A stretch of DNA of 64,000 nucleotides from Microbacterium esteraromaticum. GTDB lineage: Bacteria; Actinomycetota; Actinomycetes; Actinomycetales; Microbacteriaceae. Each line of letters opens with the position of its first letter. Position 1 is the stretch's first letter. Where the stretch lies: contig NZ_CP043732.1 of assembly GCF_014084045.1 (NCBI RefSeq), forward strand, positions 3,162,001-3,226,000, written 5' to 3'. The notes beneath the pieces were generated by a model. It had not been told where the DNA came from. It worked only from the letters and a program-made list of their open reading frames with translations, and searched no databases. This document shows, in pieces, positions 20,479 through 30,546 of the stretch. The position numbers were made by a program, and so were the translations under genes.

Positions 20479-20520
20479 GACGAGAAGAGGGACGCCCGAT
20501 CGGGCGTCCCTCTTCTCGTC
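20479..20520. terminator. Bidirectional terminator between VKOR and ndk
   Basis: Perfect 42-base palindrome (about a 19-bp stem, GATC loop) placed between two convergent genes. It should end transcription from both sides. Confidence 0.8.
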
Positions 20521-20532
20521 TGCGGTCAGCGT

Positions 20533-20949
20533 TCAGTCGAACCAGATCCCCAGCTCACGCGCAGCCGACTCGGGGCTGTCCGAGCCGTGCACGAGGTTCT
20601 GCTGCACCTTGAGGCCCCAGTCGCGACCGAAGTCGCCGCGGATGGTGCCGGGGGCGGCGGTCGTGGGGTCGGTGGTGCCGGCGAGCGAGCGGAACCCTTC
20701 GATGACGCGGTTGCCCGCAAGGCGGATCGCCACCGACGGGCCCGACATCATGAACTCGAGGAGCGGCTCGTAGAACGGCTTGCCCTCGTGCTCTGCGTAG
20801 TGCGCGGCGAGCCGGTCGCGATCGGGCTCGACGAGGCGCAGGTCGACGAGCGCGTAGCCCTTCGCCTCGATGCGGGCGAGGATGCTGCCGGTCAGGCCGC
20901 GGGCGACGCCGTCGGGCTTGACGAGGACGAGGGTTTCTTCAGTGGCCAT
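20533..20949 (-). CDS. ndk: Nucleoside diphosphate kinase
   Basis: Enzyme of 138 residues that balances nucleoside triphosphates using ATP. The start TLVLVKPDGVARGL and the active-site NLVHGSDSPESA (phospho-accepting His) are both present. It is the last gene after ileS-folC-DUF4233 and begins one base after the DUF4233 stop. A palindromic terminator follows. Confidence 0.97.
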   Translation of the reverse strand: MATEETLVLVKPDGVARGLTGSILARIEAKGYALVDLRLVEPDRDRLAAHYAEHEGKPFYEPLLEFMMSGPSVAIRLAGNRVIEGFRSLAGTTDPTTAAPGTIRGDFGRDWGLKVQQNLVHGSDSPESAARELGIWFD

Positions 20950-20950
20950 G

Positions 20951-21358
20951 TCATTCGCTCTCTGTGTGAGGTTCTGCCGGCGGGCCCGCCGGCCGCTGTC
21001 GGTCGATTCGGGCCCCACCGATCGTCGCATACGCCCACATGCCGCCGAAAATCAGCACCACGAAGAGGATCGCGGGCACCAGCAGGCCGCCGAGCGCGAT
21101 CACGCCCTGCAGCACCCAGCCGGCGGGTATCGCCCAAGGCTTCGCGATCGAGCCCGCCACGCCGATCAGGGCGATGGCGACCACCACGCCGGCGACGATG
21201 CCCCACCACGAGGGGATGCCGGTGGGCAGAGCGTCGAGACCGTAGATCACGAGCCCGGCGAGCAGCGCCCCGATCGCCTCGAATCCGAGCACGATCGAGC
21301 CGAGCTTCTGAACGAGGGTGCGCGGAGCGCGAGCGGGTCGCGCGGCGCGAGCGCTCAT
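20951..21358 (-). CDS. DUF4233 membrane protein
   Basis: A 135-residue membrane protein between folC and ndk, the place where DUF4233 proteins occur in Actinomycetota. A basic N-terminus is followed by about four hydrophobic helices: IVLGFEAIGALLAGLVIYGL, GIVAGVVVAIALIGVAG, AGWVLQGVIALGGLL and FVVLIFGGMWAYA. The tail is hydrophilic. The ATG at 21358 overlaps the folC stop by ATGA. Function unknown. Confidence 0.86.
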   Translation of the reverse strand: MSARAARPARAPRTLVQKLGSIVLGFEAIGALLAGLVIYGLDALPTGIPSWWGIVAGVVVAIALIGVAGSIAKPWAIPAGWVLQGVIALGGLLVPAILFVVLIFGGMWAYATIGGARIDRQRPAGPPAEPHTESE

Positions 21359-22707
21359 GCACGCCACCCCGACTTCCAGTCCTCCTCCTCGGAGAGCAGC
21401 AGGGCCTCCCCCGCGAGCACGATGGAACCCGCGATCACGACGGCGCGACGTTCGCCTGACGCCGCCCACTCGCGTGCGGCGTCGACGGCGTCAGCCAGGG
21501 TGGGATGAACGCTCGCGCGGCGCCCCCGCTCTTCAACGAGATCGGCGATGGCGTCCGCGTCCGCGGCGCGATCGGAGTCGGGAGCCGTCGCGAACACCTC
21601 CGTCACCTGCGGGAGCAGCTCGTCGACGATGCCCGCCGTGTCCTTGTCGGCGAAGACGCCGAGCACGAGACCCCACTCGTCGAAGTCGAAGCTGTCGTCC
21701 AGCGAACGCGCAAGGGCTGCGGCCCCGTGCGGGTTGTGCGCGGCATCCACCACGACGGTCGGGGCGATGCCGACCAGCTGCAGCCGACCGGGTGACGTGG
21801 CGTTCTGAAGGCCGTCGGCCAGGATGTCGCCGACGATGCGCTGTGACGCGCCGCCGATCAGCGACTCGACGGCAGCCACGGCGAGGGCGGCGTTGTGTCC
21901 CTGGTGCGCGCCGTACAGGGGCAGGTACTCGTCGACGTACTCGCCTGCGAGTCCGCGGATGCTGATCAGCTGGCCGCCGACCGCGAGCTTCTGCGCGCTG
22001 AGACCGAAGTCCTGGCCCTCGAAGGCGATCGTCGCGTGCTTCTCGCCCGCGACCCGGCTCAGCACCGCGGCGACCTCGGGCTTCTGCTCGGCCGAGACGA
22101 CGGCGGCGCCGTCCTTGATGATGCCCGCCTTGACCTCGGCGATCGCCTCGATGGTGTCACCGAGCCGGTCGGCGTGATCCATGTCGATCGGAGCGAACAC
22201 CGCCACATCACCGTCCGCCGTGTTGGTCGAGTCCCACGACCCGCCCATGCCGACCTCGAGCACGAGCACGTCGACGGGGGCGTCCGACGCGGCGACGAAG
22301 GCGAGCACGGTGAGCAGCTCGAAGAAGGTGAGCGGGGCGTCGCCCGCCGCATCGAGTTCTGCGTCGACGATGCCGACGAACGGCTCGATCTCGTCCCACG
22401 CGTCGGCGATCGCGCCGTCGGCGATCGGCTCGCCGTCGATCATGATCCGCTCGGTGAAGCGCTTGAGGTGCGGACTGGTGAAAAGGCCGGTGCGCAGGCC
22501 GTGCGAGCGCAGCAGGCTCTCGATCATCCGTGCTGTCGAGGTCTTGCCGTTCGTGCCGGTGATGTGCACGACGCGGTAGGTGCCCTGGGGGTCGTCGAGC
22601 AGCGTCAGGATGCGGGCGACCCGCTCCTTGCGCGGCTGCACCCACCGCTCACCCGCCCGCTCGAGCAGCTTCTCGTAGACGACATCGGCACGCTGGACGT
22701 CACTCAT
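21355..22707 (-). CDS. folC: Bifunctional dihydrofolate/folylpolyglutamate synthase
   Basis: Mur-ligase-like enzyme of 450 residues that joins glutamate to dihydropteroate and extends folate polyglutamates. The ATP-binding [13 protein letters not shown] is at about residue 50, LLEVGMGG-like [14 protein letters not shown] follows, and [12 protein letters not shown] is the C-terminal family motif. It overlaps ileS by eight bases and DUF4233 by ATGA, so ileS-folC-DUF4233-ndk form one operon. With pabB also in the window, two folate genes are present but unlinked. Confidence 0.95.
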   Translation of the reverse strand: MSDVQRADVVYEKLLERAGERWVQPRKERVARILTLLDDPQGTYRVVHITGTNGKTSTARMIESLLRSHGLRTGLFTSPHLKRFTERIMIDGEPIADGAIADAWDEIEPFVGIVDAELDAAGDAPLTFFELLTVLAFVAASDAPVDVLVLEVGMGGSWDSTNTADGDVAVFAPIDMDHADRLGDTIEAIAEVKAGIIKDGAAVVSAEQKPEVAAVLSRVAGEKHATIAFEGQDFGLSAQKLAVGGQLISIRGLAGEYVDEYLPLYGAHQGHNAALAVAAVESLIGGASQRIVGDILADGLQNATSPGRLQLVGIAPTVVVDAAHNPHGAAALARSLDDSFDFDEWGLVLGVFADKDTAGIVDELLPQVTEVFATAPDSDRAADADAIADLVEERGRRASVHPTLADAVDAAREWAASGERRAVVIAGSIVLAGEALLLSEEEDWKSGWRA

Positions 22708-25700
22708 TGCGCCCTCCGATCCGGCTCACGGCGACCGTGAAGTCGCCGCGGTTGGCGTAGGTGCCCTTGGCGATGACAGCGCTGAACTCGTTCTCGGCGA
22801 GATCCTCGCCCGCACGCAGCAGCTGGTGCTCGAGAGCGAGAGTCTCACCGGCGACGTCGGCCACCTCGAACGCCGCCGCGACTGCTTCCGCGTCCTCCGC
22901 GTCGTCGAAGCGCAGCGCGAGACGGATGCGGTCGCTGACGTCGAAATCGGCCTTCTTGCGGGTGTCCTGCACGGCGCGGATGACGTCGCGCGCCAGGCCC
23001 TCGGCCTCGAGCTCGGGAGTGGTGGCGGTGTCGAGCAGCAGGAAGCCGCCGACGGGGACGAGCGCAAGAGCCTCGCCCTCGGGGCGGCCCGAGGTCTCGA
23101 GCACGAGGTCGTACTCGTGCGGCTCGAGGATGATCCCGTCGGCCGTCACCACGCCGTTCTCCTCGGTCCAGAAGCCCTCCTTGGCCGCGCGGATGACCTT
23201 CTGCACCTCCTTGCCGAGGCGCGGGCCCGCTGCGCGGGCGTTGACGCTCAGCCTGTGGCTGATGCCGTAGTCGACGGCGGTGGTCTCGCCGAGCTGAACG
23301 AGCTCGACGGACTTGACGTTCAGCTCCTCGCGGAGGATGCCTTCGAACTGCGCCAGATCGCCGGCCAGGGGCGACACGACGGTGAGGCGGGCGAGCGGGA
23401 GCCGCACGCGCAGCTTCTCCTTCTTGCGCAGAGCGTTGCCCACGCTGGAGAGATCGCGCACAGCGTCCATCGCGTCCCGCACGTCCTCGGCCGCGGGGAA
23501 CGCGTCGGCGTCGGGCCAGTCGGTCAGGTGCACGCTGCGCCCGCCGGTCAGTCCCTGCCAGACCCGCTCGCTGATCAGCGGCACCAGCGGGGCTGCCACG
23601 CGCGTGAGCGTCTCGAGCACGGTGTAGAGCGTGTCGAACGCCTCGGTCGAGGAGCCCTCCCAGAAGCGGTCGCGGGAGCGGCGGATGTACCAGTTCGTCA
23701 GCACCTCGGCGAAATCGCGCAGCCGCGCGGATGCCGTGGTCGAGTCGAGCCCCTCGAGGTCGGCGCGCACCTCTCGGACGAGGTCGCCGAGACGGGCGAG
23801 GATGTACCGGTCGAGCACGTCTGTCGAGTCGGTGCGCCACGATGCCTGGTAGCCGCCCTCGGTCGCGGCGTTGGCATAGGTCGCGAAGAAGTACCACGAG
23901 TTCCACAGCGGCAGGATGAACTCCCGCACGCCGGCGCGGATGCCCTCCTCGGTGACGGCGAGGTTGCCGCCGCGCAGCACCGAGCTCGACATGAGGAACC
24001 AGCGCATGGCGTCGGACCCGTCACGATCGAGCACCTCGCTGACGTCGGGATAGTTGCGCAGCGACTTCGACATCTTGTATCCGTCGCTGCCGAGCACGAT
24101 GCCGTGGCAGCTCACGCCGGTGAACGCCGGACGGTTGAACAGCGCTGTCGAGAGCACGTGCATCACGTAGAACCAGCCACGCGTCTGCCCGATGTACTCG
24201 ACGATGAAGTCGGCCGGCGAGTGGGAGTCGAACCACTCCTGGTTCTCGAACGGGTAGTGCACCTGCGCGTACGGCATCGAGCCCGAGTCGAACCACACGT
24301 CGAAGACGTCCTCGATGCGGCGCATCGTGCTCTTGCCGGTCGGGTCGTCGGGGTTGGGGCGCGTGAGGTCGTCGATGTAGGGGCGATGCAGGTCCACCTC
24401 GCCATCGGGGTTGCGCGGCAGCGTGCCGAAGTCGCGCTCCAGCTCCTCGAGCGAGCCGTACGCGTCGACGCGCGGGTACTCCGGGTCGTCGCTCTTCCAC
24501 ACCGGGATGGGCGAGCCCCAGTACCGGTTGCGACTGATCGACCAGTCGCGCGCGCCCTCGAGCCACTTGCCGAACTGCCCGTGCTTGACGTTCTCGGGCA
24601 CCCAGGTGATCTGCTCGTTGTTCGCCAGCAGGTCGTCCTTGATGTCGGTGACGCGGATGAACCAGCTCGACACGGCCTTGTAGATCAGGGGGTTCCGGCA
24701 GCGCCAGCAGTGCGGGTAGGAGTGCACGTAGCTCTGCTCGCGCAGCATCCGGCCTGCAGCGCGCAGCAGTCGGATGAGCGGCGTGTTCGCGTCCATCCAC
24801 AGCTCGCCGGCGACATCGGTGACCGACGAGAGGAAGCGTCCGCCGTCGTCGAGCGAGATGATCGTCGGGATTCCGGCGGCGTTCGTGACGCGCTGGTCGT
24901 CTTCACCGTAGGCCGGGGCCTGGTGCACGATGCCGGTGCCGTCCGTGGTGGTGACGTAGTCGTCGACGAGGATGCGCCAGGCGTTCTCGGTGCCCCAGGT
25001 CTCGGCATCCGCGTAGTAGTCGAAGAGACGGTCGTACGCGACGTCCTGCAGTTCCCTGCCGAGAACGGTCTGCTGCACCGCGGCGAGCGCGTCGTCAGCG
25101 CTCTCGTAGCCGAGGTCCTTGGCATACCCGCCGACCAGTTCGCGTGCGAGCAGGTAGCGGTGCGCGTCGCTCTCGGCCGGGTCATCGCCCGGCACGATGT
25201 CGGCAGCGCCGTTCGGACCGCCGGGCAGCACGACGTACTCGATCTCGGGACCGACGACGAGGGCGAGGTTGGTGGGAAGCGTCCACGGCGTGGTCGTCCA
25301 GGCCAGGGCCCGCACCGCGGTCAGGCCGAGAGTCTCGGCCTTGGCGCCCACGAGCGGGAAGGTGACGGTGACCGACGGGTCCTGGCGGTCCTTGTAGACG
25401 TCGTCGTCCATCCGCAGCTCATGCGCAGACAGCGGGGTCTCATCGCGCCAGCAGTATGGCAGCACGCGATAGCCCTCGTAGGCGAGCCCCTTGTCGTAGA
25501 GGGTCTTGAACGCCCACAGCACGCTCTCCATGTATCCGAGGTCGAGCGTCTTGTAGCCGCGCTCGAAGTCGACCCAGCGGGCCTGCCGGGTGACGTAGTC
25601 CTGCCATTCCCGGGTGTAGGTGAGCACCGAGTCGCGGGCCTTCGCGTTGAAGACGTCGATGCCCATCTGCTCGATCTCGCTCTTCTCGGTGATGCCGAGC

Positions 25701-26059
25701 TGCTTCATCGCCTCGAGCTCGGCCGGCAGGCCGTGCGTGTCCCACCCGAACACGCGGTCGACCTTCTTCCCGAGCATGGTCTGGAAGCGCGGGAAGACGT
25801 CCTTCGCGTACCCGGTCAGCAGGTGACCGTAGTGCGGCAGACCATTGGCGAAGGGCGGACCGTCGTAGAAGACCCACTCGTCGGCGCCGTCTCGCTGTGA
25901 GATCGAGGCCCGGAAGGTGTCGTCCGCCTTCCAGAAGTCGAGCACCTCGCGCTCGATGTCGGGGAAGCTCGGGCTCGGGGTGACGTCGGCGGCTGCGCCG
26001 ATCCTTCGACTGTCGGCTTCGCCGCCGCTCAGGAACCGGAATGGCTGAGGATAGGTCAT
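22700..26059 (-). CDS. ileS: Isoleucyl-tRNA synthetase
   Basis: Class I synthetase of 1119 residues charging tRNA-Ile. HIGH is seen as [13 protein letters not shown], and KMSKS in [15 protein letters not shown]. The editing domain carries [11 protein letters not shown] and a Thr-rich site. The C-terminus resembles the eukaryote-like IleS type found in many actinobacteria, with no classical zinc finger, instead of the 940-residue E. coli type. Such enzymes are often less sensitive to mupirocin. Expression is set by a T-box leader. Confidence 0.96.
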   Translation of the reverse strand: MTYPQPFRFLSGGEADSRRIGAAADVTPSPSFPDIEREVLDFWKADDTFRASISQRDGADEWVFYDGPPFANGLPHYGHLLTGYAKDVFPRFQTMLGKKVDRVFGWDTHGLPAELEAMKQLGITEKSEIEQMGIDVFNAKARDSVLTYTREWQDYVTRQARWVDFERGYKTLDLGYMESVLWAFKTLYDKGLAYEGYRVLPYCWRDETPLSAHELRMDDDVYKDRQDPSVTVTFPLVGAKAETLGLTAVRALAWTTTPWTLPTNLALVVGPEIEYVVLPGGPNGAADIVPGDDPAESDAHRYLLARELVGGYAKDLGYESADDALAAVQQTVLGRELQDVAYDRLFDYYADAETWGTENAWRILVDDYVTTTDGTGIVHQAPAYGEDDQRVTNAAGIPTIISLDDGGRFLSSVTDVAGELWMDANTPLIRLLRAAGRMLREQSYVHSYPHCWRCRNPLIYKAVSSWFIRVTDIKDDLLANNEQITWVPENVKHGQFGKWLEGARDWSISRNRYWGSPIPVWKSDDPEYPRVDAYGSLEELERDFGTLPRNPDGEVDLHRPYIDDLTRPNPDDPTGKSTMRRIEDVFDVWFDSGSMPYAQVHYPFENQEWFDSHSPADFIVEYIGQTRGWFYVMHVLSTALFNRPAFTGVSCHGIVLGSDGYKMSKSLRNYPDVSEVLDRDGSDAMRWFLMSSSVLRGGNLAVTEEGIRAGVREFILPLWNSWYFFATYANAATEGGYQASWRTDSTDVLDRYILARLGDLVREVRADLEGLDSTTASARLRDFAEVLTNWYIRRSRDRFWEGSSTEAFDTLYTVLETLTRVAAPLVPLISERVWQGLTGGRSVHLTDWPDADAFPAAEDVRDAMDAVRDLSSVGNALRKKEKLRVRLPLARLTVVSPLAGDLAQFEGILREELNVKSVELVQLGETTAVDYGISHRLSVNARAAGPRLGKEVQKVIRAAKEGFWTEENGVVTADGIILEPHEYDLVLETSGRPEGEALALVPVGGFLLLDTATTPELEAEGLARDVIRAVQDTRKKADFDVSDRIRLALRFDDAEDAEAVAAAFEVADVAGETLALEHQLLRAGEDLAENEFSAVIAKGTYANRGDFTVAVSRIGGRNE

Positions 26060-26084
26060 CGTCTCTCGCAGTGGTCGTGGGCGG

Positions 26085-26272
26085 ATGCTGCTGCAGGGAC
26101 GACCCGTGCTTCCACGGACCGCGGTACCACCCTGCGTGCTTCTCGCGAAGCCGCTCTCACTGCGGCGATGACGGGCCTGCCCCGCTCGGTTCTACTTGCC
26201 TCGCCTGCTCGTTCCGAGTCTGCGACGCGTTCTTCCGAGAGCTCCCCGGTGATGGCCGGATCACAGCTTGTG
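26085..26272 (-). promoter_or_regulatory. ileS T-box riboswitch (translational type)
   Basis: On the minus strand the T-box core AGGGTGGTACCGCGG lies at 26133-26119. Its TGGT can pair with the ACCA end of uncharged tRNA-Ile. Upstream, CCGGCCATCACCGG contains an ATC specifier codon (26253-26251) in a short stem I. GCAGGG before the core can pair with CCCTGC after it. No poly-T terminator stands before the ATG, so control is probably by ribosome-site access, as established for actinobacterial ileS T-boxes. Confidence 0.9.
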
Positions 26273-26277
26273 CAGCC

Positions 26278-26283
26278 ATTCTA
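26278..26283 (-). promoter_or_regulatory. -10 box of the ileS T-box transcript
   Basis: TAGAAT on the minus strand just ahead of the T-box stem I, giving a start near 26271. Beyond it, 26284-26417 holds no gene I can support. The only feature there is a perfect 14-base palindrome at 26312-26325 that may end the VOC transcript. Confidence 0.5.
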
Positions 26284-26417
26284 CGCGCTGATCCAAGCCT
26301 CTCGCACCTGTGCGCCGGCCGGCGCGGGTCATCTCGCCAGGTGCAGCCCCTGCGCGTGCCGCGGACGTGTCGGGCCGATTCGTCCGCGCGACGCGCGCGC
26401 GGTCCCTGCCCGGGTGG

Positions 26418-27125
26418 TCAGTCCTCGCGGTGGTAGCCGTACAGGTCATCCTGCGCACCGTTGATCCAGACATCCGGGTCCGCGATCCGGATGGTGCGCC
26501 CGTAGGACTCGTCGATCACGGATGCCTCGAACCCGGCGTCCTCGAGCCGCGCTGCCAGCCCGTCGAGATCGCCCCGGGCCTCGAACGACAGCCCGAACCC
26601 CTGCCCCTCGCCCTCGGAGCGCGTCGCCGCAGCGTGCACGCCGACGCATCCGCCGCCTGCGGCACGCATCTCGACCCATCCCCCGCCGTCGGAGACGATG
26701 GATGCCTGCAGCCCGAGAGCCTCGAGGATGGCGCGGGCCTCGGCCACGTCGTCCTGGAACCAGATCGGCTGGACGGCGAGGCCGCCGTTCACCGCCTCGG
26801 GTGCACCGCGGAAGATCCTGACCTCGAGCCCGGATGACGCCCTGACGGCGAGCATCTCCCCCACTCCGTCCATCTCGCCTCGGGTGATGTCGAAGCCGGC
26901 GAGCGAGCGCGCGGCCTCGTCGAGATCGTCCACCAGCAGGTTCAGCTCGACGGATCCGGCGGGGTGCTCCGCGGCCGCGTGGTGCACAGCGAGCACGCCG
27001 TCGCCGTGGAACTCGCCCCATTCGGGCGACGGAGGGTACGGAGCCTGCAGGCCGAGGGCTGCGGCGAGCGCGTGCCACCGCTGCGGCTGATGAGTGAACA
27101 CGATCTGCTGGACGGCGGCGATCAC
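26418..27125 (-). CDS. VOC (glyoxalase/bleomycin-resistance fold) protein
   Basis: A 235-residue protein with two vicinal-oxygen-chelate modules. The first begins [22 protein letters not shown] and includes [16 protein letters not shown]; the second has [23 protein letters not shown] proteins bind metals or small hydrophobic drugs; no substrate is evident. The GTG at 27125 overlaps the stop of the small RHH gene (GTGA), so the two are coupled. Confidence 0.78.
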   Translation of the reverse strand: MIAAVQQIVFTHQPQRWHALAAALGLQAPYPPSPEWGEFHGDGVLAVHHAAAEHPAGSVELNLLVDDLDEAARSLAGFDITRGEMDGVGEMLAVRASSGLEVRIFRGAPEAVNGGLAVQPIWFQDDVAEARAILEALGLQASIVSDGGGWVEMRAAGGGCVGVHAAATRSEGEGQGFGLSFEARGDLDGLAARLEDAGFEASVIDESYGRTIRIADPDVWINGAQDDLYGYHRED

Positions 27126-27274
27126 GACGCGACCTCCTCGAGATAGCGGCGCATCGCGCGCTCGACCAGTGCGGACAAGCTGGATCCCTCATCGATCGCT
27201 CTGTGCTTCACGGCGCGCACGAGGTCCTGCGGCAGGTACACGTTGAACTGCGCCTTCGGCTCATCTGATTGCAT
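27122..27274 (-). CDS. Ribbon-helix-helix (CopG-like) regulator, 50 residues
   Basis: Short gene with a complete reading frame. The protein reads [20 protein letters not shown], then [19 protein letters not shown], which is the beta-strand, helix, turn, helix pattern of RHH DNA-binding proteins. RHH proteins bind operators as dimers and often repress their own operon. It has a leaderless-type promoter and is coupled by GTGA to the VOC gene. The pair resembles an antitoxin-like regulator with its target, but the VOC protein does not look like a toxin. Confidence 0.82.
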   Translation of the reverse strand: MQSDEPKAQFNVYLPQDLVRAVKHRAIDEGSSLSALVERAMRRYLEEVAS

Positions 27275-27280
27275 GCTAGC

Positions 27281-27286
27281 AACCTA
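27281..27286 (-). promoter_or_regulatory. -10 box for the leaderless RHH gene
   Basis: TAGGTT on the minus strand ends six bases before the ATG at 27274. The six bases between are GCTAGC, itself a palindrome. Confidence 0.5.
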
Positions 27287-27292
27287 GCGGAT

Positions 27293-28777
27293 TCAGAGTG
27301 CCGCTGCGAGGAGTTCCCTGGTGAACGGATGCGTGGGATCGGCGAACACGTCGGCCACGCGACCCTGCTCGACGATCTCGCCGTCGCGCATCACCAGCAC
27401 GTCGTCGCACATCGCGGCGACCACAGCGAGATCGTGCGAGACGAGCACCATCGTCAGATGCCGCTCGGCCTGCAGGCGCACGAGCAGATCGAGCACGCGA
27501 GCCTGCACGGTCGGGTCCAGTGCCGAGACCGGCTCGTCGAGTACGAGGACCTGCGGGTCGGCGGCGAGCGCCCTCGCGATCGCCGCACGCTGACGCTGCC
27601 CGCCCGACAGCTCGCGCGGGCGCCGGGCGCCGAGACTCTCGCCGAGCCCCACCTCGGCGAGCAGCGCGGCCACCTCCGCCGGGCGATCGCGCCGCGCCAC
27701 GCCCGCCGCCTGCAGCGCCTCTGCGATCGACCGGCTGATCGTCCAGCGCGGGTCGAAGGCGCCGAGCGGGTTCTGGTGCACGAGCTGAACCCGCTGTGGC
27801 GCGAGCCACCGCAGCTCACCGCCGTCGGGCCGCTCGACGCCGGTCAGCATCCGCGCAAGGGTCGTCTTCCCCGAGCCCGATTCTCCGACGATGCCGAGCG
27901 TGCGGCCGGCACCGAGCGTGAACGACGCCCCGACGACGGCGGGGCGCTGGAACCGCTTCGACACGTCGCCCGCGCGCAGCAGCACCCCGCCGGCCTCCCG
28001 GTCAGGGATGCGGGGCCGCGGAGCACTCGCGTCGATGAGCGCGCGCGTGTATGCCTCTCGCGGCGACGTCATGATCTCGGCGACCGGGCCCTGCTCGATG
28101 ATCCGCCCCTCGCGCATCACCAGCACCCGGTCTGCGACCCTGCGAACAGCGGCGAAGTCGTGGCTGATGAACAGCACAGCGCGCCCCTCGTCGACGATCG
28201 AGCGCAGCAGGGCGAGGATGCGGGCCTGCACCGTCGAATCCAGCGCCGTCGTCGCCTCGTCGGCGACGAGCACCCCAGGATCGGCGGCCAGGGCCGAGGC
28301 GATCAGAGCACGCTGCCGCATGCCGCCGGACAGCTCATGCGGGTGGCTGCGCGCCCGCCGCTCCGGCTCGGGCAGCGCGACGGATGCCAGCAGCCGCACG
28401 ACCTGCTCATCCCGGTCTCGGCGATGCAGCCCATGGATCTCCATGGGCTCGGCGACCTCGCGCCCGACCCGGCGCAGCGGATCGAGAGCGGCGAGGGCAT
28501 CCTGCGAGACCAGTGCGACCCGCGCGCCGCGAAGGGAGCGCCAGCCGGATTCGCCCAGCACGACGGCATCGACGCCGTCGATCCGCAGCTCGTCCGCCGA
28601 CATGCGGGCGCCGTCGGGCAGCATGCCGAGCAGCGCACGGGCGGTGAGGGACTTGCCGGCGCCTGACTCTCCGACGATCGCGACGCACTCCCCGGGGGCG
28701 ACGTCGATGTCGACCCCGTCGACGACCGCTCGTCCGTCGATCTCGATGCGCAGTCCACGCGCGAACACGGCGTTCAT
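27293..28777 (-). CDS. Peptide-type ABC transporter, fused double ATPase
   Basis: ATP-binding protein of 494 residues made of two complete ABC domains (DppD-like and DppF-like in one chain). Each has its own Walker A (GESGAGKS and GESGSGKT), signature (LSGGMRQR and LSGGQRQR) and Walker B (VLVADEATTALD and VLVLDEPVSALD). It powers the two permeases encoded upstream. It overlaps the DppC-like gene by ATGA, and is the last gene of the operon SBP-permease-permease-ATPase. Confidence 0.93.
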   Translation of the reverse strand: MNAVFARGLRIEIDGRAVVDGVDIDVAPGECVAIVGESGAGKSLTARALLGMLPDGARMSADELRIDGVDAVVLGESGWRSLRGARVALVSQDALAALDPLRRVGREVAEPMEIHGLHRRDRDEQVVRLLASVALPEPERRARSHPHELSGGMRQRALIASALAADPGVLVADEATTALDSTVQARILALLRSIVDEGRAVLFISHDFAAVRRVADRVLVMREGRIIEQGPVAEIMTSPREAYTRALIDASAPRPRIPDREAGGVLLRAGDVSKRFQRPAVVGASFTLGAGRTLGIVGESGSGKTTLARMLTGVERPDGGELRWLAPQRVQLVHQNPLGAFDPRWTISRSIAEALQAAGVARRDRPAEVAALLAEVGLGESLGARRPRELSGGQRQRAAIARALAADPQVLVLDEPVSALDPTVQARVLDLLVRLQAERHLTMVLVSHDLAVVAAMCDDVLVMRDGEIVEQGRVADVFADPTHPFTRELLAAAL

Positions 28778-29583
28778 GCGCGCCTCCCCTCGGATCGGGC
28801 GCGCAGAGCACGGCCGATCACGGTCGCGCTGATCACGGTCAGCGTGATGGCGAGGCCGGGGAACACCGAAATCCACCACGCGCGACCGAGCACGTTGCGC
28901 CCGCCCGACAGCATCAGACCCCACTCCGGTGCGGGCTCCGACGGGCCGAGACCGAGGAAACTGAGACCGGCGGCGGCGAGGATGCTGGATCCGATTCCGA
29001 TCGTGGCGAGCACGCTCAGCGACCCGAGCACCCCCGGCAGCACGTGACGACTGAAAGTGCGAACCGGTCCGACACCGATGATGCGCGCCGCCTCGACGTG
29101 CTCGGCGAGTCGCAGCGTGCGGGTCCGCGTGCGGGCGAGGCGGATGTACACCGGCACCGCCGCGATCGTCACCGCGACCGCGACGTTCACGTCACCCGGG
29201 CCGAGCACCGCCACGACGATGAGGGCGATGAGGAACTCGGGGAATGCGAGCAGGACGTCGGTGACGCGCATCGCGACGGCATCCACCGCCCGGGGTGCGA
29301 CACCCGACAGCGATCCGAGGGAGAGCCCGACCGCCAGCGCCAGGGCAGTTGCGAGCAGCCCGATGCCCACAGACCGACCGGCACCGTGCACGACCCGCGA
29401 GAAGACATCGCGGCCGGACTGGTCGGTGCCGAACAGGTGAGCGGCACCGGGCTGCTCGAGAGCGGCGCGCACGTCGGTGCGCAGCGGATCATGCGTCGCC
29501 AGGAGCTCCGGGAAGACCGCGGCGAGCGCGACGACAGCGAGGAAGGCGACAGCGAGACCGAGTCCGATCCGCCGCGCGATCAT
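28774..29583 (-). CDS. Peptide-type ABC transporter permease (DppC-like)
   Basis: Inner-membrane permease of 269 residues with about six helices. The start resembles the DppC family (RRIGLGLAVAFLAVVALAA), followed by HLFGTDQSGRDVFSRVVHGA, the conserved GTDxxGRD motif. The EAA loop that contacts the ATPase is HVEAARIIGVGPVRTFSRHVLP. It overlaps both neighbours by ATGA. Confidence 0.93.
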   Translation of the reverse strand: MIARRIGLGLAVAFLAVVALAAVFPELLATHDPLRTDVRAALEQPGAAHLFGTDQSGRDVFSRVVHGAGRSVGIGLLATALALAVGLSLGSLSGVAPRAVDAVAMRVTDVLLAFPEFLIALIVVAVLGPGDVNVAVAVTIAAVPVYIRLARTRTRTLRLAEHVEAARIIGVGPVRTFSRHVLPGVLGSLSVLATIGIGSSILAAAGLSFLGLGPSEPAPEWGLMLSGGRNVLGRAWWISVFPGLAITLTVISATVIGRALRARSEGRRA

Positions 29584-30545
29584 CGCCGCTCCTCGATCGC
29601 CGGGGCCTCGAAGGCGGCGGCTCGCGCTCGCAGCCGCGGATCGATGACGGGATGCAGCAGCTCGACGACGACGTTGACCACGACGAAGACCGCCGCGCTC
29701 AGCATGATCACCCCGGCCACGACGGGCAGGTCGCGGTCGACGATCGCCGTCAGCGTCGCCCTGCCGAGGCCAGGCCGGGCGAACACGGTCTCGACGAGAA
29801 CGGCGCCGCCGAGCAGCGAGCCGATCAGATATGCGGTCATGGTGAGGGCGCCGGCCGCGCCGTGCCGCAGCGAGTGACGCAGCACCATGCGCGCGGGCCC
29901 GCCACCACGCGAGCGCACCGTCTCGGCGAACGGCTGGCGCTCCGCGTCGTCCATGCCGTCGCGCAGCACCTGGCCGATCAGCGCGGCCACGGGCAGGGCG
30001 AGCGTGACGGCAGGCAGCACCACCGTCGCAGGGCTGCGAGTGCCGGCTACAGGGAACCAGCCGAGCCCGAAGGCGAAGACCGCGAGCAGCAGGATCCCGA
30101 TCCAGAACACCGGAGAGGACAGCACGATCAGCTCCACCGCCGAGACGGCTGTCCTGGCCGCGCCGCGCCGGGCGAGGAGCGCGACGGCGAATGCGATGAT
30201 CACGGCGAGAAGCATCGCGAGCGCGGTCAGCTGCAGCGTCGGGCCCAGCTGTCGCGCGATGACCTCGCTCACGGGCATCCGGAGCTGGTACGACGTGCCG
30301 AGGTCACCGCGCAGCAGCCCCCCGACGTAGCCGAGGTACTGCTCGAGCGGCGGCCGGTCGAGCCCCAGCTCCGCGCGGAGCGCATCCTTGACCGCCTCAC
30401 TCACCTTGGCCTGGGGTCCGAGCATGACCGAGACGGCGTCGCCGGGGATGATCCGGAACGCGAGGAAGGCCAGGGTGGCCGCGCCCCAGAGCACGAGGAC
30501 GGCAGACGCGGCGATCCCCGCAGTCCGGATCAGGGCGCGCCGCAC
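29580..30545 (-). CDS. Peptide-type ABC transporter permease (DppB-like)
   Basis: Inner-membrane permease of 321 residues. The N-terminus has the DppB helix with LAFLAFRIIPGDAVSVMLGPQA. The EAA loop is AETVRSRGGGPARMVLRHSL, and the C-terminal half carries the usual VETVFARPGLGR segment. The start is a GTG at 30545, one base after the binding-protein stop. It pairs with the DppC-like protein to form the channel. Confidence 0.93.
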   Translation of the reverse strand: MRRALIRTAGIAASAVLVLWGAATLAFLAFRIIPGDAVSVMLGPQAKVSEAVKDALRAELGLDRPPLEQYLGYVGGLLRGDLGTSYQLRMPVSEVIARQLGPTLQLTALAMLLAVIIAFAVALLARRGAARTAVSAVELIVLSSPVFWIGILLLAVFAFGLGWFPVAGTRSPATVVLPAVTLALPVAALIGQVLRDGMDDAERQPFAETVRSRGGGPARMVLRHSLRHGAAGALTMTAYLIGSLLGGAVLVETVFARPGLGRATLTAIVDRDLPVVAGVIMLSAAVFVVVNVVVELLHPVIDPRLRARAAAFEAPAIEERR

Positions 30546-30546
30546 G

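Noticed and set aside
22826..25900. Open frame of about 1000 codons opposite ileS
   Set aside because: High-GC shadow of a synthetase gene with no domain similarity and unusual composition.
26418..27274. Classical toxin-antitoxin pair
   Set aside because: The RHH protein fits an antitoxin, but its partner has a VOC fold, not a known toxin fold.
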